A program made the translations under genes and the position numbers. The notes under the pieces are model-generated. The model was not told the DNA's origin. It was given only the letters and a program-made list of their open reading frames with translations, and searched no databases. 64,000 bases of DNA from Sporopachydermia quercuum (lineage: Eukaryota > Ascomycota > Sporopachydermiomycetes > Sporopachydermiales > Sporopachydermiaceae): positions 62,001 through 126,000 of the forward strand of contig BCGN01000011.1 in the NCBI GenBank assembly GCA_001599295.1, in the 5' to 3' direction. How positions within the stretch are numbered: position 1 is the first letter of the stretch; the number at the start of each line of letters is the position of its first letter. This document shows positions 9,549-22,200 of this stretch, piece by piece.

Positions 9549-11156
9549 ATGACGACTGTGGGCAAAGTGAAAAAGAAGTCAAAGAACCAATTACGCCGAG
9601 AGAAGGCGAAATTGAAGAAACAGCTACAAACGGAACAATTTGATGCCGAGAATACTCAAAATGGTAATGAAACAACCGAGACGCAAAATCTAATCTTGGA
9701 TAAACAACCTACTCCGGAACCGAGATCCGAAAATGCTATAGTAAATTCATTAGTAGCTGATTTGGATTCCGAACAACGGAATCTACGGTCGGTAGAATAC
9801 GACCGGGATCGGATAAAACAGGAGCTAAAATCAGGAAGCCTATTCAAATCAGATGTTGATATTACTATGGATGATCCGAATTTTCGGCAGTTCAAACAAG
9901 TAATGTCTCGATTTTATACNGAAACAGACACAAGTACAACCGATATATCAAACGGTAAAGGCGACATTCTGTACTCGGAATCTGATTCTGACGGTGATTC
10001 TGGTTCGGATTCGGATTCTGGTGCCGACAAACATCCGCATTCCGGTGCAGATGGTATCTCCGACTCAAAATCTAGGAAGTTATCCAAACGGCAGTTTCGG
10101 AAGCTAAATAAACCTTCTTTAGCTTACTTGAAGTCTATCGCTAAGTATCCCGAGCTGGTTGAATGGTATGACCGAGATGCACCTGATCCAATAACCTTAG
10201 TAACTCTAAAATGCACCCGAAATGCCGTCCCTGTCCCCGCACATTGGTCCCTGAAACGGGAATATCTGTCCTCAAGACGAGGAATAGAGAAACCACCCTT
10301 TGAACTGCCCGATTTTATTATTGCTACTGGCATAAGTGAAATGCGGGACACTTCCGAAGAATCAGCAACTTTAAAGCAACAATCGCGAGACCGTGTCCAA
10401 CCCAAAATGGGCCAATTAGATTTAGATTTTGCCAAATTACATGCTGCCTTTTTTAAGTTTCAAACGAAGCCGAAACTTTATCGCTTCGGTGATCAATACT
10501 ACGAAAATAAAGAAAACGAAAAGGATTTCTCAGATCTTCGACCGGGGGTGCTATCTGAAGAACTGAAATCGGCTTTAAATATCCCGCCAGGTGCCCCACC
10601 TCCTTGGTTAGTTAATATGCAACGGTATGGACCTCCGCCTTCTTATCCGGATTTAAAGATCCCCGGACTAAATGCTCCGATACCTCCTGGAGCTAAATGG
10701 GGTTTCCAACCCGGAGGTTACGGAAGGCCACCATTAGACGAAAACAACGTTCCGTTATATGGGGATGTTTTCGGAACAGGAGAGGGATCGGAAGAGGAAG
10801 CGGAAACTGCAATGGAAGGAATTTATGGGAATCCCGTGGTGAAAGAGCTGTGGGGAGAAGATATTGAGGAGGATGAAAGCGCGGATGAAGAGGATGAAAG
10901 CGGAGGAGATGAGAGGGAAGAAGAAGAAGAAGAAGAAGAAGAAGAGGGAGAAGATATAGCTAGTAGAAGCAATAATGAAGTCAAACCGGAAGCAATAGAG
11001 GAGATTATAGTTAACGATATAAGCGAAAGCAGAAACAATAATAGTGGAAAGAAGCCGACAGAACAGAAACAATTATTTACAGTTTTAGAGGAAAAGACAG
11101 CAGAACACAAAGATGGATTTTTAGCTCCGACGTTCGGATACGAAATACCTAAATAG
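9549..11156 (+). CDS. CUS1: SF3b complex subunit Cus1 (SF3B2/SAP145)
   Basis: Cus1 is a component of the U2 snRNP SF3b complex that helps U2 settle on the intron branch site during prespliceosome formation. The 535-residue product starts with a Lys-rich segment, followed by an acidic/Ser region and the conserved core (about 180-330) with LSKRQFRKLNKPSLAYLK and the HWSLKREYL segment. The proline-rich PSP domain sits at about 337-400 (PPPWLVNMQRYGPPPSYP, then PLYGDVFG). An acidic tail encoded partly by a GAA repeat follows near 450-475. S. cerevisiae Cus1 is shorter (436 residues). One ambiguous base at 9920 leaves the frame intact. A working SF3b fits the high intron content of the window. Confidence 0.96.
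   Translation: MTTVGKVKKKSKNQLRREKAKLKKQLQTEQFDAENTQNGNETTETQNLILDKQPTPEPRSENAIVNSLVADLDSEQRNLRSVEYDRDRIKQELKSGSLFKSDVDITMDDPNFRQFKQVMSRFYXETDTSTTDISNGKGDILYSESDSDGDSGSDSDSGADKHPHSGADGISDSKSRKLSKRQFRKLNKPSLAYLKSIAKYPELVEWYDRDAPDPITLVTLKCTRNAVPVPAHWSLKREYLSSRRGIEKPPFELPDFIIATGISEMRDTSEESATLKQQSRDRVQPKMGQLDLDFAKLHAAFFKFQTKPKLYRFGDQYYENKENEKDFSDLRPGVLSEELKSALNIPPGAPPPWLVNMQRYGPPPSYPDLKIPGLNAPIPPGAKWGFQPGGYGRPPLDENNVPLYGDVFGTGEGSEEEAETAMEGIYGNPVVKELWGEDIEEDESADEEDESGGDEREEEEEEEEEEGEDIASRSNNEVKPEAIEEIIVNDISESRNNNSGKKPTEQKQLFTVLEEKTAEHKDGFLAPTFGYEIPK
10919..10944 (+). repeat. GAA trinucleotide tract coding for poly-Glu
   Basis: A run of GAA units inside the CUS1 acidic tail. It is likely to vary in length between strains. 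Confidence 0.85.
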
Positions 11157-11374
11157 GATAAAATGCCAAATAGAAGAGTTAAAACTCTTTATTGTTTCGG
11201 ATATTCAATCTGATATTCAGGCTTTTCATAACTAACAATTACTATAATAATAATCATTCACATAATATAATGCACTGTACATTTACCATCATTTCTGATA
11301 CTATACAGTTTAAAAATAGAAATAANAAAAAGGAAACGATAGCGGAACGACACCATTTCCAAATTTGTCATAAA

Positions 11375-12415
11375 CTAATCCTCTTGCCCTTCGACTATAT
11401 TTTCATCTTTGCCGATTTTTTCTTCTTCTAAATCGGCATCTTTTCCTGGTCCTTCTGATAAAGTCACATTGACTCGCATGCCGCCTGCATCAATCAGTTC
11501 CATTCCTGCATTATAGACCTTATCTTGGTTACCTGTTTTGGCAATGGGGATTTCTCCTCTTGGTTTGATTTTCCTTAAAACATCCCAAAACAGCTCATCG
11601 TGAGAATCAGAAACACAATGAGCCAGTTGATGCCGAAAAACTTCCTTAACAGATTGATAGTCTCGGAAAGATTTCCTATCTGGGGTTCGGAGTAACAACT
11701 TAATGATCCGACCTCGACCTTGATTCAACCCTAATTGCTGGGTAGGATTAGCATCGGGGTCAATCTCGGTTAGTAATGTGACTCGGATATGTAGTACATT
11801 GATAGCTTGAATAATATCTGGATCAGTGGCTAATGATTCTAAGAATGTTAAAGCAGCGGTGTTAGTTTCCTTATTAGGCAATGCTGATACTCGAGAAATA
11901 AGGCTCTGGTGAAACCTTGTTTGTCGGAAAAGCCGTCTTCGGGATCTAATTTGGCTCATCATTTGCGTAGTCTGTAGATTTTCGATATCCGATGTGGTTG
12001 TTCCGATCAATTTAAGTTTCCGAGGTCCAGAACCCAAAATCTCAAGAATTTGTGTTGTGGTGTCACTGATTTGCTTCAAGTTCCTTGCCTCGGCGTCAGC
12101 TAGTCCTTCTGCTTCCGCTTCAGTATCAGCATCAGCTGTATCCCCTCGACTAAGACGGGCCAACACGTCTGGCGGTAACTTCAAAATGCCGACATTTGGA
12201 GCTATTAGCTTCTGAAACTCGACCGGAATGTTAGTGACTTCTTCAATTCTTAATTGTAGCTGAAGCAGTGTTGTTGTTGAAGGTATACCCTCGAGCGTAT
12301 ATTTTTTCCCGCGAAAGTTCAATTGGCAGGAGAACGTGTTGGACGTTTCGGCTNTGTCAGTGACATGATTAATGAGATGGCTGCCTAATAATGGCTGATA
12401 TTGGATTGAAGTCAT
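11375..12415 (-). CDS. Ubiquitin-like plus WLM (Wss1-like) protein with HQxxH in place of HExxH
   Basis: The 346-residue product has an N-terminal ubiquitin-like domain (about 10-130, interrupted by an acidic Ala/Glu linker) and a C-terminal WLM domain (about 165-300). WLM proteins are zinc metalloproteases related to Wss1/SPRTN, which cleave DNA-protein crosslinks; the ubiquitin-like/WLM pairing is known in S. pombe and other fungi. The zinc site reads H262-Q-L-A-H266 and then H272-D, so all three zinc ligands are kept but the catalytic Glu is Gln. The CAA codon is unambiguous. This suggests a zinc-binding but poorly active or inactive protease. I chose the ATG at 12415; the open frame upstream begins with TTG. 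It converges on CUS1 with 218 bp between stops. Confidence 0.85.
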   Translation of the reverse strand: MTSIQYQPLLGSHLINHVTDXAETSNTFSCQLNFRGKKYTLEGIPSTTTLLQLQLRIEEVTNIPVEFQKLIAPNVGILKLPPDVLARLSRGDTADADTEAEAEGLADAEARNLKQISDTTTQILEILGSGPRKLKLIGTTTSDIENLQTTQMMSQIRSRRRLFRQTRFHQSLISRVSALPNKETNTAALTFLESLATDPDIIQAINVLHIRVTLLTEIDPDANPTQQLGLNQGRGRIIKLLLRTPDRKSFRDYQSVKEVFRHQLAHCVSDSHDELFWDVLRKIKPRGEIPIAKTGNQDKVYNAGMELIDAGGMRVNVTLSEGPGKDADLEEEKIGKDENIVEGQED

Positions 12416-13392
12416 TATGGTTCTGACTGATGATTTGTATGATACGATGATAAGATTCAAAAAATGAAAGATTGGTTATATTTGCCTTGGCAGAAGCTGA
12501 TTTGGTATATTAAATTTGGGAAGAAGATTATTTGTTTGAATTGTGATAATAAATTTGTTGATATTGTTTTCTTTTATCTTGACTTACTTTTCCTGCCTGT
12601 TGCCTTTCCTTACCTTGACTCGTTGCCTCAGCCCCTAATTAACCCTTATCGTGTGATGTCAGTCAATCTCGTTTCACGACTTGAATATATTATAAAATGT
12701 AATTTAATGTTATCTGCTTATTAGCAATTTGTTCTGATTTGCCTAAGNTTAATGGTATTATGAACCCATAGATGATGGTTGGATATGCTCATAGGTCACA
12801 ATAGAAAATGAGAGTGTTGTGTCACTCAGTAGTGACCAAGTAAATCTTGTATGGGGAAGGTAATCTCTTATCGGTTTCCCAGGAAGATGTTGCCTTCAGA
12901 AGTATCACATAACATGTGACTTCACAAGTGAAAAACAAGATTAGTAAAACAGGGATTTACTAATATTATGCGAGCGAAGGTTCCTTAATGTAAATTTACT
13001 AATGAGGAACTTTAAAGGAGCAATTTAAACTTTATATGACAAGAATTCAACACTCTTACCAATCAATGTATATACAGTAAGTTTTNATTCATAATATGAT
13101 AAAAATCAGAATTAATTATGCCCTCTCGTTAATATTAAATGTGAGTAGCTTTGTTTACTAGAAAGATTGAAAAAGCTGCCAGGTGGCACACAAAATTAGA
13201 TATACAAGGTGGAAAACTATAAGGTTAAGGTACTATGCGCAATCATGCATAATCATGCACCATCAATAGACTAACAATTTCGGAAGAAAGCTCTCATCTT
13301 GCCCTATTACAGCACNATGAGCTACTGTTATATTCGGCAGTCTACCGCATTTCATTTCATTCTCTTTCGATTGAAACACGACGAAATGAGAA
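12416..13392. other. Intergenic region between the WLM gene and CEM1
   Basis: Both neighbours are on the minus strand, so this holds the WLM promoter and the CEM1 3' end. No further gene is visible. Confidence 0.65.
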
Positions 13393-14924
13393 TTAATATT
13401 TTTTGAAACAAAGAGATGCATTTGTTCCTCCAAAACCAAAACTATTAGACAATACAACATTCACTGGTCTGTCAGTCCATTCTTGCGGTACATTAGGAAT
13501 ATAATTACAATCAAATTCCTCGGTTTTATTCTCTAAATTAAGTGTGGGTGGTAAAATGTTCTAGAAATGATGATAGGAACACCTGAGTTAGTAGCGTGCG
13601 CGCTCTCCCAAATGGGTCATGATAACTCCATTAGTCGATAGACTTCTCAAATACCCGATCAGGACAAACAGTTTCCCAATTAACTTACATCTCGCATAGT
13701 GAGTATAGATATTATACTTTCCACACTTCCTGCACCACCAAGCAAATGTCCCAATGCGCCTTTACTACTGCTTATGTTAACTTCTGAAGGCTTCCTATTC
13801 CCAATAGCTAATGCTTGCTTGATGGCTTTGTTTTCTATAGCATCTCCTAAAGGCGTCGATGTGGCATGGGCATTAACATAATCAACATCTTCGCCAGCAA
13901 TTCCCGCATGTCTTAAAGCTGAATTCATGGCATTCACAGCCCCTAAGCCATCGGGATGTGGCGCAGTAATATGATGTCCATCCGATGATAATCCGTACCC
14001 TGCAATCTCGGCATAAATCGGAGCCTTCCGAGATAACGCATGTTCCAATTCTTCTAATATTAAAATTCCACATCCTTCTCCCATAACAAAACCATTTCGT
14101 TCTGAGTCAAACGGCCGAGAAGCTCTGCATGGTTCATCATTGAAAGCCGTGGAAAGTGATTTAGCACGAGCAAAACCAGCTAAACCCAGTGGATGTATAG
14201 CCGATTCGGATGACCCTGCAATCATTATATCGGCATCATCTAATTGAATAAAACGAGTGGCATCTCCGATTGAATGTGCTCCTGTTGTGCAAGCAGTTGA
14301 AGCGGAATGGTTTGGACCCCGGATGCCGTATTTAATACTAACGTTGCCAGCTGCCATGTTGTTAAGAAACTTCGGAACAAAAAGCGGCTGAACCTTCCGA
14401 TAACCCTATTTGATTAATAATTAGTAAAATAAAAATATAAGCTCAATANTTGAGCTTTGTTCCGTGCCACACAAGCCAATAAACCTTCAACTTACCCCAT
14501 TACTAAATGCTACCGAATTGTTGTATACATCTTCAAAGCTGCCGATGCTTGAGCCTATACAAACTCCAATTCTTGATTTTTCTTCTTCCGATATCGAACC
14601 TAAATCTAGCTCGGCATCTTCGAGTGCTTCTGAAGTAGCCGCAATAGCATATTGAGCAAACTTACCCATCCGTTTGGCTTCAGGTGCTTTCATATAGTTA
14701 CTGGGGTCCCATTCTCCTGGCCCCGAACCAACCGGAACTATTCCTACAACTTTACTTGGAATTTGAGCAAATTGTTGCTTTTCTTCTTCTGAAAGTCCTG
14801 GAATAGATTCTGTTGATTTTATTCCACATTTACCGTCAAGCAGATTTCTCCACATATGACTAACTCCCACTCCTAATGGAGTGACAGCTCCCATTCCTGT
14901 CACTACTACTCTTCTAAGACTCAT
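13393..14924 (-). CDS. CEM1: Mitochondrial 3-oxoacyl-ACP synthase Cem1 (three exons)
   Basis: Cem1 is the condensing enzyme of mitochondrial type II fatty acid synthesis, which supplies octanoyl-ACP for lipoic acid. Exons 14924-14496, 14405-13689 and 13560-13393 give 437 residues, against 442 in S. cerevisiae. The N-terminus [15 protein letters not shown] matches the thiolase-fold start of the family. The active site is complete: nucleophile Cys182 in [10 protein letters not shown], His323 in [11 protein letters not shown], Lys358 and His363 in [13 protein letters not shown], and the glycine-rich end SFGFGGTN. Both introns lie between codons; intron 2 carries TACTAAC. Like yeast Cem1 it lacks an obvious presequence at this start, but an in-frame ATG lies 71 codons upstream at 15137 with no stop between, so a longer form is possible. 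Confidence 0.95.
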
Positions 14925-16287
14925 TTCTGTAAAACACGCACCCCAATGGTATATTATTGTCTTATGTATAATGCCATGAATGCACAGAGTGTTTGAAATG
15001 TTGTCTAGATAAGAATATGTGTGATAGTGTGAATAATGAAAGATTAATGAGTTTGTTGATAAGCAGTGATTTAATTTTGTGGAGGTTTTCACAGACTCTG
15101 TGTCGGGTGTGTGTTTCGAGATGCAGGAAATGTGCATGNAATGTTTAAGTTATGTAGAGGTTTGAATGATATAAGTACATGTTATGTCTATGATTATCCA
15201 GTCCATAAGGAAAATTAAAAATAATATAAATTATTAACTTGCCAGACTCTACTGCTAGAATTTCATATTTATTACTTGCCTTTATTTGAAATTGTTGCAA
15301 TTGTCAAAAAAATAAAATGTTAACACAGCACCAGGTAGGCATAGAGAATTACCTTCTTTGCTCATTGCATACTGATGCATGAAAAAATCACAACCTTATA
15401 TGAACTAAGCATCAACAACTTCTTGGAATAGGAAATCTTACTTTAAACACTCAATGTGCAACAATTGATTAGTTTATGCGAACAAAAAATACTCAAGGTA
15501 AATTTATCTGAAAATCAAATGGTCTAGCTGGTTGAAGAGTTTTATTTAAATCTTAAGCAAAAAATTATTTGCTGAAGCTCATCTGACAGAGCTTCGACAA
15601 GTGAAAGTCACCAACTACAAGTAAAGTATTGTCAGTTGAAAAATTAATGATTAGAAAGAAAGCGCGCGCTTAGCTCTTGATGATGGCTCACGTTTATTAA
15701 CTCAAGAAAAATATCAAACACTAAACTAATTATTGCATAGTCAGTGCATTTTGCAACGTAAACAACCAATTATTGTAACAAGAAGTAACTTGGCCAACAA
15801 TAATCAACGAAATTATGCAATTTGTTACTTTTTGCACCACAAAATGAGTAACAATTGACTTCACTATGAATCTGGGCAGATCGAATAACATGATTTCGGT
15901 GTTTTTTGGTAGAAACAGTAGTGAAGGACCAATTGACACGCTACAGACGCTTGAAGTTGAAAACACCTTCGGATTCGTTTGACCCGTCACAAATTTCAAT
16001 CCAGTTATCTGAGCTGAGCTTAGCAGCTGAGTATTCATGAATTTTTTAGGGCAGGCAAACAAAAAGTATCCATAAGGCAAAATCTTTCTGAAAATAGTTG
16101 AAAGATCCTATTTCTTAAATCAGTAATCAAATTCCGAATTCGAGATCAAGTTTCCTACCCTAAAGATTGTACATCACTACTATATTATATTATATGTATG
16201 TATTGAGTCATTTTTATTCCTCTTTCTACAATTTTAGTATTCAATATTTATCCTCATTCGTACTGATTTTCCCTTTTTTCAATCTTC
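14925..16287. other. Intergenic region between CEM1 and SEC16
   Basis: It holds the CEM1 promoter and the SEC16 3' end. The first 213 bases are an open, in-frame extension of CEM1. A 117-codon frame on the minus strand (15730-16080) starts with TTG, resembles nothing I know, and I treat it as chance. Confidence 0.6.
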
Positions 16288-19200
16288 TCATTTGTTCATG
16301 ACATCAACATATCTATTTCGGGCCCCTTTTTTACCCTTTCTAGCTACACTTCCGGATGGAACATTGCCCAGCAGGTCATCTAAGCCACCAGATGTCGAAC
16401 CAGAGGCAGGTGGCCTTCTGCTGCCTCCTAATGGGCTTATGCCGCTTGGGGGTCCAGCTGGGGGTCCAGTTGAACCAACTACTGCCTTGGGACCACTAGC
16501 CAACACGCCAGAAGGCGTACCAGAACTATTGGTTCCTGGGGGGGGAGCAGCTTTACCAATATCAGCCTTAGGTTTATTCATCTTAGGCGGCGGAGGTGGC
16601 GCAGCAACAACTTGATCTTCTAATGGTATATCTTTATTGACCCACCGTTTTAAGTTCTCATCATAATAAAAGTGATTCTCTTCTCCGAGCTTTGCCTTGT
16701 ATACTTTTGGTTCTTTACTGGTATCTTTCTTTAACCATCCGAACCACCTTCCTTTCGACTCTGTTTTCTTATCACTGGTTTTCACAACTGGTTCCGGTTC
16801 TTCTTCCGATTCTGATTCTGGTCCCGAATGTTTCTCTGGTTCTGGTTCCGATTCTGTTGTTGTTCTTTCTGGTTGTTCCTCTACTTTTTCTACTTCTCGG
16901 TTAACCTCAGAGTAATATTCAGAGTCATTTCCTCGTCTCCAGTTAGAAATCTCATTCAGAGGCGGAAAGTATGAATTGGCTGTATTAATGTGTCCTCCAA
17001 AGCTTGGGGTGTTCAATTGAACGTTGTTCCGAGAGTCGGTTCCAGTGCCAGTGCCAGTGCTAGGAGCATAGCGATTAATGGGACGGATACGAGTCCGTGA
17101 CCCGGGCCTGGAACTGGAGCTAGTGACAGAAGCGCTTTCCGGGTCGAAGGTATCGGAAGCTCCGCGGAATCCGAATTCTTCCGCAACGTCTAAGTTGTCG
17201 GTGCTAGTTTCCCCGTTTAGTTCACTCTTGAGGCCAATTTCCTGTTTAGTATTTGCATCTATGTCTGCTTCTGGTTCCGTTTCTGCCTCATTTCCAGTTC
17301 CGTCTGCTTTAGTTCCTGTTTCGGTGTTACTTCCGCTCACACCGCTTGCAGGTACATACGTTCCTAATCCGTATCCTCCATAGCCTCCATAGCCACCGTA
17401 GCCACCATACATAGATCCGCTATTCTCATTGTTGTTGTCCAATACCTGCTCGTTTGTAAATTCACGAGTCGATGGTTCTGATGCATTTGTCTGGCCAGTA
17501 GTAACAGATTTCTTGGGTAATCCCGTTCCAATTCCATTTCCATTCCCGTTTCCATTTCCGCTTCCGCTTTCGACTTCGGAACCAAGATTGCAAAGATCCG
17601 GCGTATACCGGGACGACTTCTTCCGAGGTTTGGCCTCTAAATTAGGAGCAGCGTACATGTTGACAGGAGTTGGTCGTTTAGTCAAAGGTGGTGCAGCAAT
17701 CGGTTGAGTTCCTGGTTTGAAATTAGAGTTATNTTTAGTCTTTGGGCTTTGGGTTTTTTCGCGAATGGCTTCTCGTCTGAAAGCTGCCGAAGTAGCCGAT
17801 GTGGCTGATGTAGATGAGTCGCGCCGTCCTGATGGTGCTCCCGTCCCGTGATCTGTTCCGAACTCTTCCCCCTCGGTTTCCGGTGTGGATGATCTTATTC
17901 CGTCGCCGAAAGCCACATCATCTCTCTTCAATGTTGAGGCTGGGGAGGTAACTTTGGGTAATATCGGAACAGAAGCACCAATGGAAGGGTTCTGAGGATT
18001 AGCTTTCGGTCTTCCCACATTGACCGCTCCGGAGGCCGAATCGGAGTATCTCGGAAGATCCATGACGGAAGCAAATGTAACGTTGTTTCGAGTGTGGATT
18101 TCCGGTCTAACGGGATTTCTACCCACGGCTGAAATTGGATTGTAAACAGGAACTGCGCCTCCGATTCCGGCACCACCTCCGTCATTGTTTCCGCTGTTCA
18201 TTGGATTGTATCCGTACGGGTTAATCATACTAATGCCACCACCTCCAGCGTTGCCCCCTCCATAAGGGTGAATGGCTGAGAAATCCATTGCCGATTGGCT
18301 TCGAGAAACTCCGGTTGCGGGAGTACCCGACACCCGCTGGAATCTTATATCATCAGGTTCTGCTTCCTCGGATGGCTCATCTCCGGCAATAAACTTACTA
18401 AAGCTCTTATCGAAATGACCCCACATTCTATCAATCATTGGCCGAGACCTTCCGGGGGCCTCGGCTAATTGCTGAGCCACATCGGTGATCAAAGAGTCAA
18501 GCATTCTATCGGAATATCGGGTTTTATTTAAAGTTTTTGCTAATGCAACAAGCGCTTCCGAATACTTACCAGCTTCAGCCACATTGCCTGTCTCAGATAA
18601 GGTTAATAGTCGATAAAGTTTCCAAAGAATAAGCTCAGAACCGATCACCTGGCCGGCCAAAGCTAAACTGTATTCGTAAACTTCGGCAAACCCTATTCCC
18701 AAAATATCAACTCGAGAATAGCCACACTTCCCGTTTTGGAACAAATAGTTCACTTGGGTTGCAAATGCAGTTTCTGCAATAATAAAGCAGAGTTGGGCGG
18801 CCTCAGGGTAACCTTCAGATAGATAAACTTTGCCAATTGTTTCGGTTGCTTCTGTTCGGTTACTGAAAGAGGTAACAATTACCAATTGTAGTAACTCCAT
18901 TCCGTTGGTTACTATCCAATCTCTTCCAGTTTGGCTTGTGGCCAAAGTTTCTATCGATTGCTTACCGTTTCCGCCTAAAATGTCAAATAATATCCTGATT
19001 AAGGACAGAAACTCTGAATTGTTGCCCAGATTAGGTAATATAGCATCTAAAGTTTCCCGGCATGCCGCAAACCAGCTTTCCGGTCCCGTAACAGAAGCCA
19101 AAATAAGCGCTAATGGCCATAAATGATTATCTAGGGCAAATCTTAAGGCACTCCCTGTATCTCCAGATTGTAATATCTGACACATTTGTTTTCCAGTCTC

Positions 19201-22200
19201 TTCTGTTGGGAGCTCGGCAAATGTTCCGTTAAATCCTGAAATAGATCCTCTCAATTGGCCTCGGCTGAGGTGTGCCTGATGTTGTAGTTGATGTGGCTGC
19301 TGTTGAAGTAAGGATCGGACAGTGGAGAAATGTGGCGCAGTTTCGGTTTGCAAGCCAGGTAATTGCGGCATCAATGCTGAAGAAAGCCCTTGCCGGACTT
19401 CCTCTTTTGACCCGTCNAATTTCCCCTCTTGGGATACTAGCAGTCTCAATACCCGAATAAGGGCCTGTTTATGCCTATTTCGGTATATATCCTGAGGATC
19501 TGATCCTCCCTCCGCTTTGGCAAACTCTTCTGAACATCCGTCAAGCCATTTTTCAACGTCTTTTTTCTTGCTTTTAAGTGCTTTTGGTCCCGAAATCAAC
19601 GGTCCGGGGAAGCTGTTGTTCCGAGAACTCGTTCCGGGTATTTCCATAGCGGAAGTCGTCAAAAAGGATCTGCTTTCAAGGATCCGAACTTCGGCTGGCT
19701 GATCATACATTGTTCCATAATTCGCAGGTCGAAACGGAACAACCACAACTGCTTTGGGTCCGAAGCACCAACGGAATATAGGAAATTGTCGCTTAAGTAG
19801 TAATTCAGGGTGCTGTAAAGGCGGAGAAGGAACGGGGACACATTCGTTCTCAGCGTCCCTTCCGAAAGTTCCCGAGTTTTCTGAGTTTCCAATCTGAAAT
19901 GCTAATGGCCTATGATTGGTTGTTGGAGGTTTAATGCTTGAGGAGTTTGGGTGTCCCGTTTTATCAATAATTCCTCCGAAGGAGCTCAAAGATGGTGCCG
20001 TACGTATTTGTGGAGCCGAGGGTACATAAGGATTCTGTGGCGCAGTAGATTGTTGTACTGGGTGCTGAGGAATACTGGAAGAGATACTGGATGGGATACC
20101 AGCAGGAATACCGGATGGTTCCGGTAAAGAATTAAAGGGGCTTGGAGCGTAGTTACCTGAAGAGGAAATGGAAATTTCCCGATTTGATCGAGTAGAATAA
20201 GGTTTAGGGGATAACGCTCCGTATCGATTGCCTATTTCGGGTCCAGAAACGAGATTATTGCCCGACATGGGTACGGGTTGAAGAGGGCTTCCAGGAATAT
20301 TCGGGAAATAGGGAAGAGTTCCGCTCGGGACAGCCATGTAAGCATTTGGTCTCGGAGGCGAGAACGGAGTGTTCTCGACAACCGGAGGTGGTGCAGTGGC
20401 CACTTTTGCATAGGGGTTGATTTTAGGTGGCGCAGCAACAGAAGTGACCACCGGAGAAACTACCCCTCCGGCTCCAAAGCCAGCTATATTTGAATGAGGG
20501 GTCATTGGAGATTTAAGGGTATTGGCGCCACCAACGACTGCGGGCACAGCCTTAGCATGATGCTTCGGAACGGCAGGAAGTGGAAGTTCCTCGAAAAAGG
20601 ATTTAGGTTTGGGCGGGGGCGGTTTACTATTGTCATTAGCATTTGACAATACGCCTTGTTCGGGAATGGTCGGAATACTGTTGATTCCTCCCAAAGGGGA
20701 TGGAACTGTAGCATTGTGCGCTGCTAAGCCGCCAAAAGACTGATGCGCAGGGATTCCCGTTTGAGTGCTAATGCTGGGGGTGTATTTAGAGATAATTGAA
20801 GATTTTCTGATTTGGGAAAACTGTGGCTGAGCTGGGAATTGCTGAGACAGATTATATGCCAATTGGGGTTCGGGTTGAGCCACCACCGGTTCTTGTATTC
20901 CTTCAAAATCATCCGGTAATAAATCGTCGTCTTCATCTAGAAAGTCCAAAGAGATTTCTTTTTCCTGTTTAGGAAACGCGGGCGGAACAGTGGACGATGT
21001 TTTCTGAGGCACGGTCACGTTTTCCGGTATTTGATCTACTATAGTATCCGGAATATCTTCCAAAGGTTCTTCCAAAAAACTGAAATCGGGTTCTTTTTTG
21101 ACGGAAGCATATGGCTGAGGAAATTGGAAGTGTGATTCAGTTTTTGGGCTATTTTGGGTGCCTTTGCCGCCTAGTTGAGCAAAAAAACTGTCATCTTGGT
21201 CACCATTATCTCCAAAGACCTCTTTTGGCTCAGGCCCTTGTTCAATGAGTGACTCGGACTGTGGTTTGGACTTGGTTAACAGTGCTGATTGTGGCTCGTC
21301 ATTAATTTCCAGATTATCCACAGGTATTGGGTCAAGATTAGACTCAGCAATCTGGCTAAAAAAGTCATCTTGCGACGAATCAGGAAACACAGACGCAATA
21401 GGTCTATCGGCAACTTCTCGTTTAGGGCTATGAACTTCCTTTTCAGGCAATGAAACATGCACATCTGGAATCGTCATTACCTGATTAAGTCCACTTTCAG
21501 CATCCTCTGCCAAAGCGGATTCTATCTCATGTTGAACTTCTGTACTAACTTCATCCAGTAAGCTGATATTGTGTGAATTTTCCTGTTCGAGATGCTCATA
21601 ACTACTGGATTGGGAAATTGGCGGCTCGACAGTTTCCGGATTAGATAATGGAAGCTGACTGGAACTTTTAGGAGTTTCCAAGTTGAGGTCTTGTGCAGCC
21701 GTAACAGGAGTAGTTGTCTCAGTAAAATTACTTATTTCAGTTTTTGGAGACTCAGTCATGATGGCATTTCCCGTATCGGATAAAACTTCGGGAATATCAG
21801 TTGAGTTTTGAGCTTCTGGCTCTTGCTTGGCCACCATTATGTCCTCATTAGGGTTTTGCGTAATCTCCTGTTCGTGAGTTTCTGCCACTCCCGGTTTCTG
21901 CGTTAAACTTACCTGTTCGTTTTCTGTTTTCGGAACGCTTTCTGCATCCAGGGTTTCCCTTTCTGGTTCAGTTGTCTCATTAAGCGTTTGTGACAGTGCA
22001 GTTTGCAGCTTGTGTTGTTCTATTCCCTGTTCTAGGTTTCTTGAACTCTGTTCTAGACCAGGCTCGGACTCGGCTGCTATGTTCGATATGGGTTCCACTA
22101 TGGATTCCGCTATTGATTCTGCTATTGGTTCTGCTATTGGTTCTGCTATGCGTTCCACTGCTGGCTCTATTACGGCCTCGGTCTCGGCTACGTCGGCTTC

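Noticed and set aside
15730-16080. Minus-strand frame of 116 codons between CEM1 and SEC16
   Set aside because: It starts with TTG, has no recognisable motif, and the composition fits chance in AT-rich DNA.
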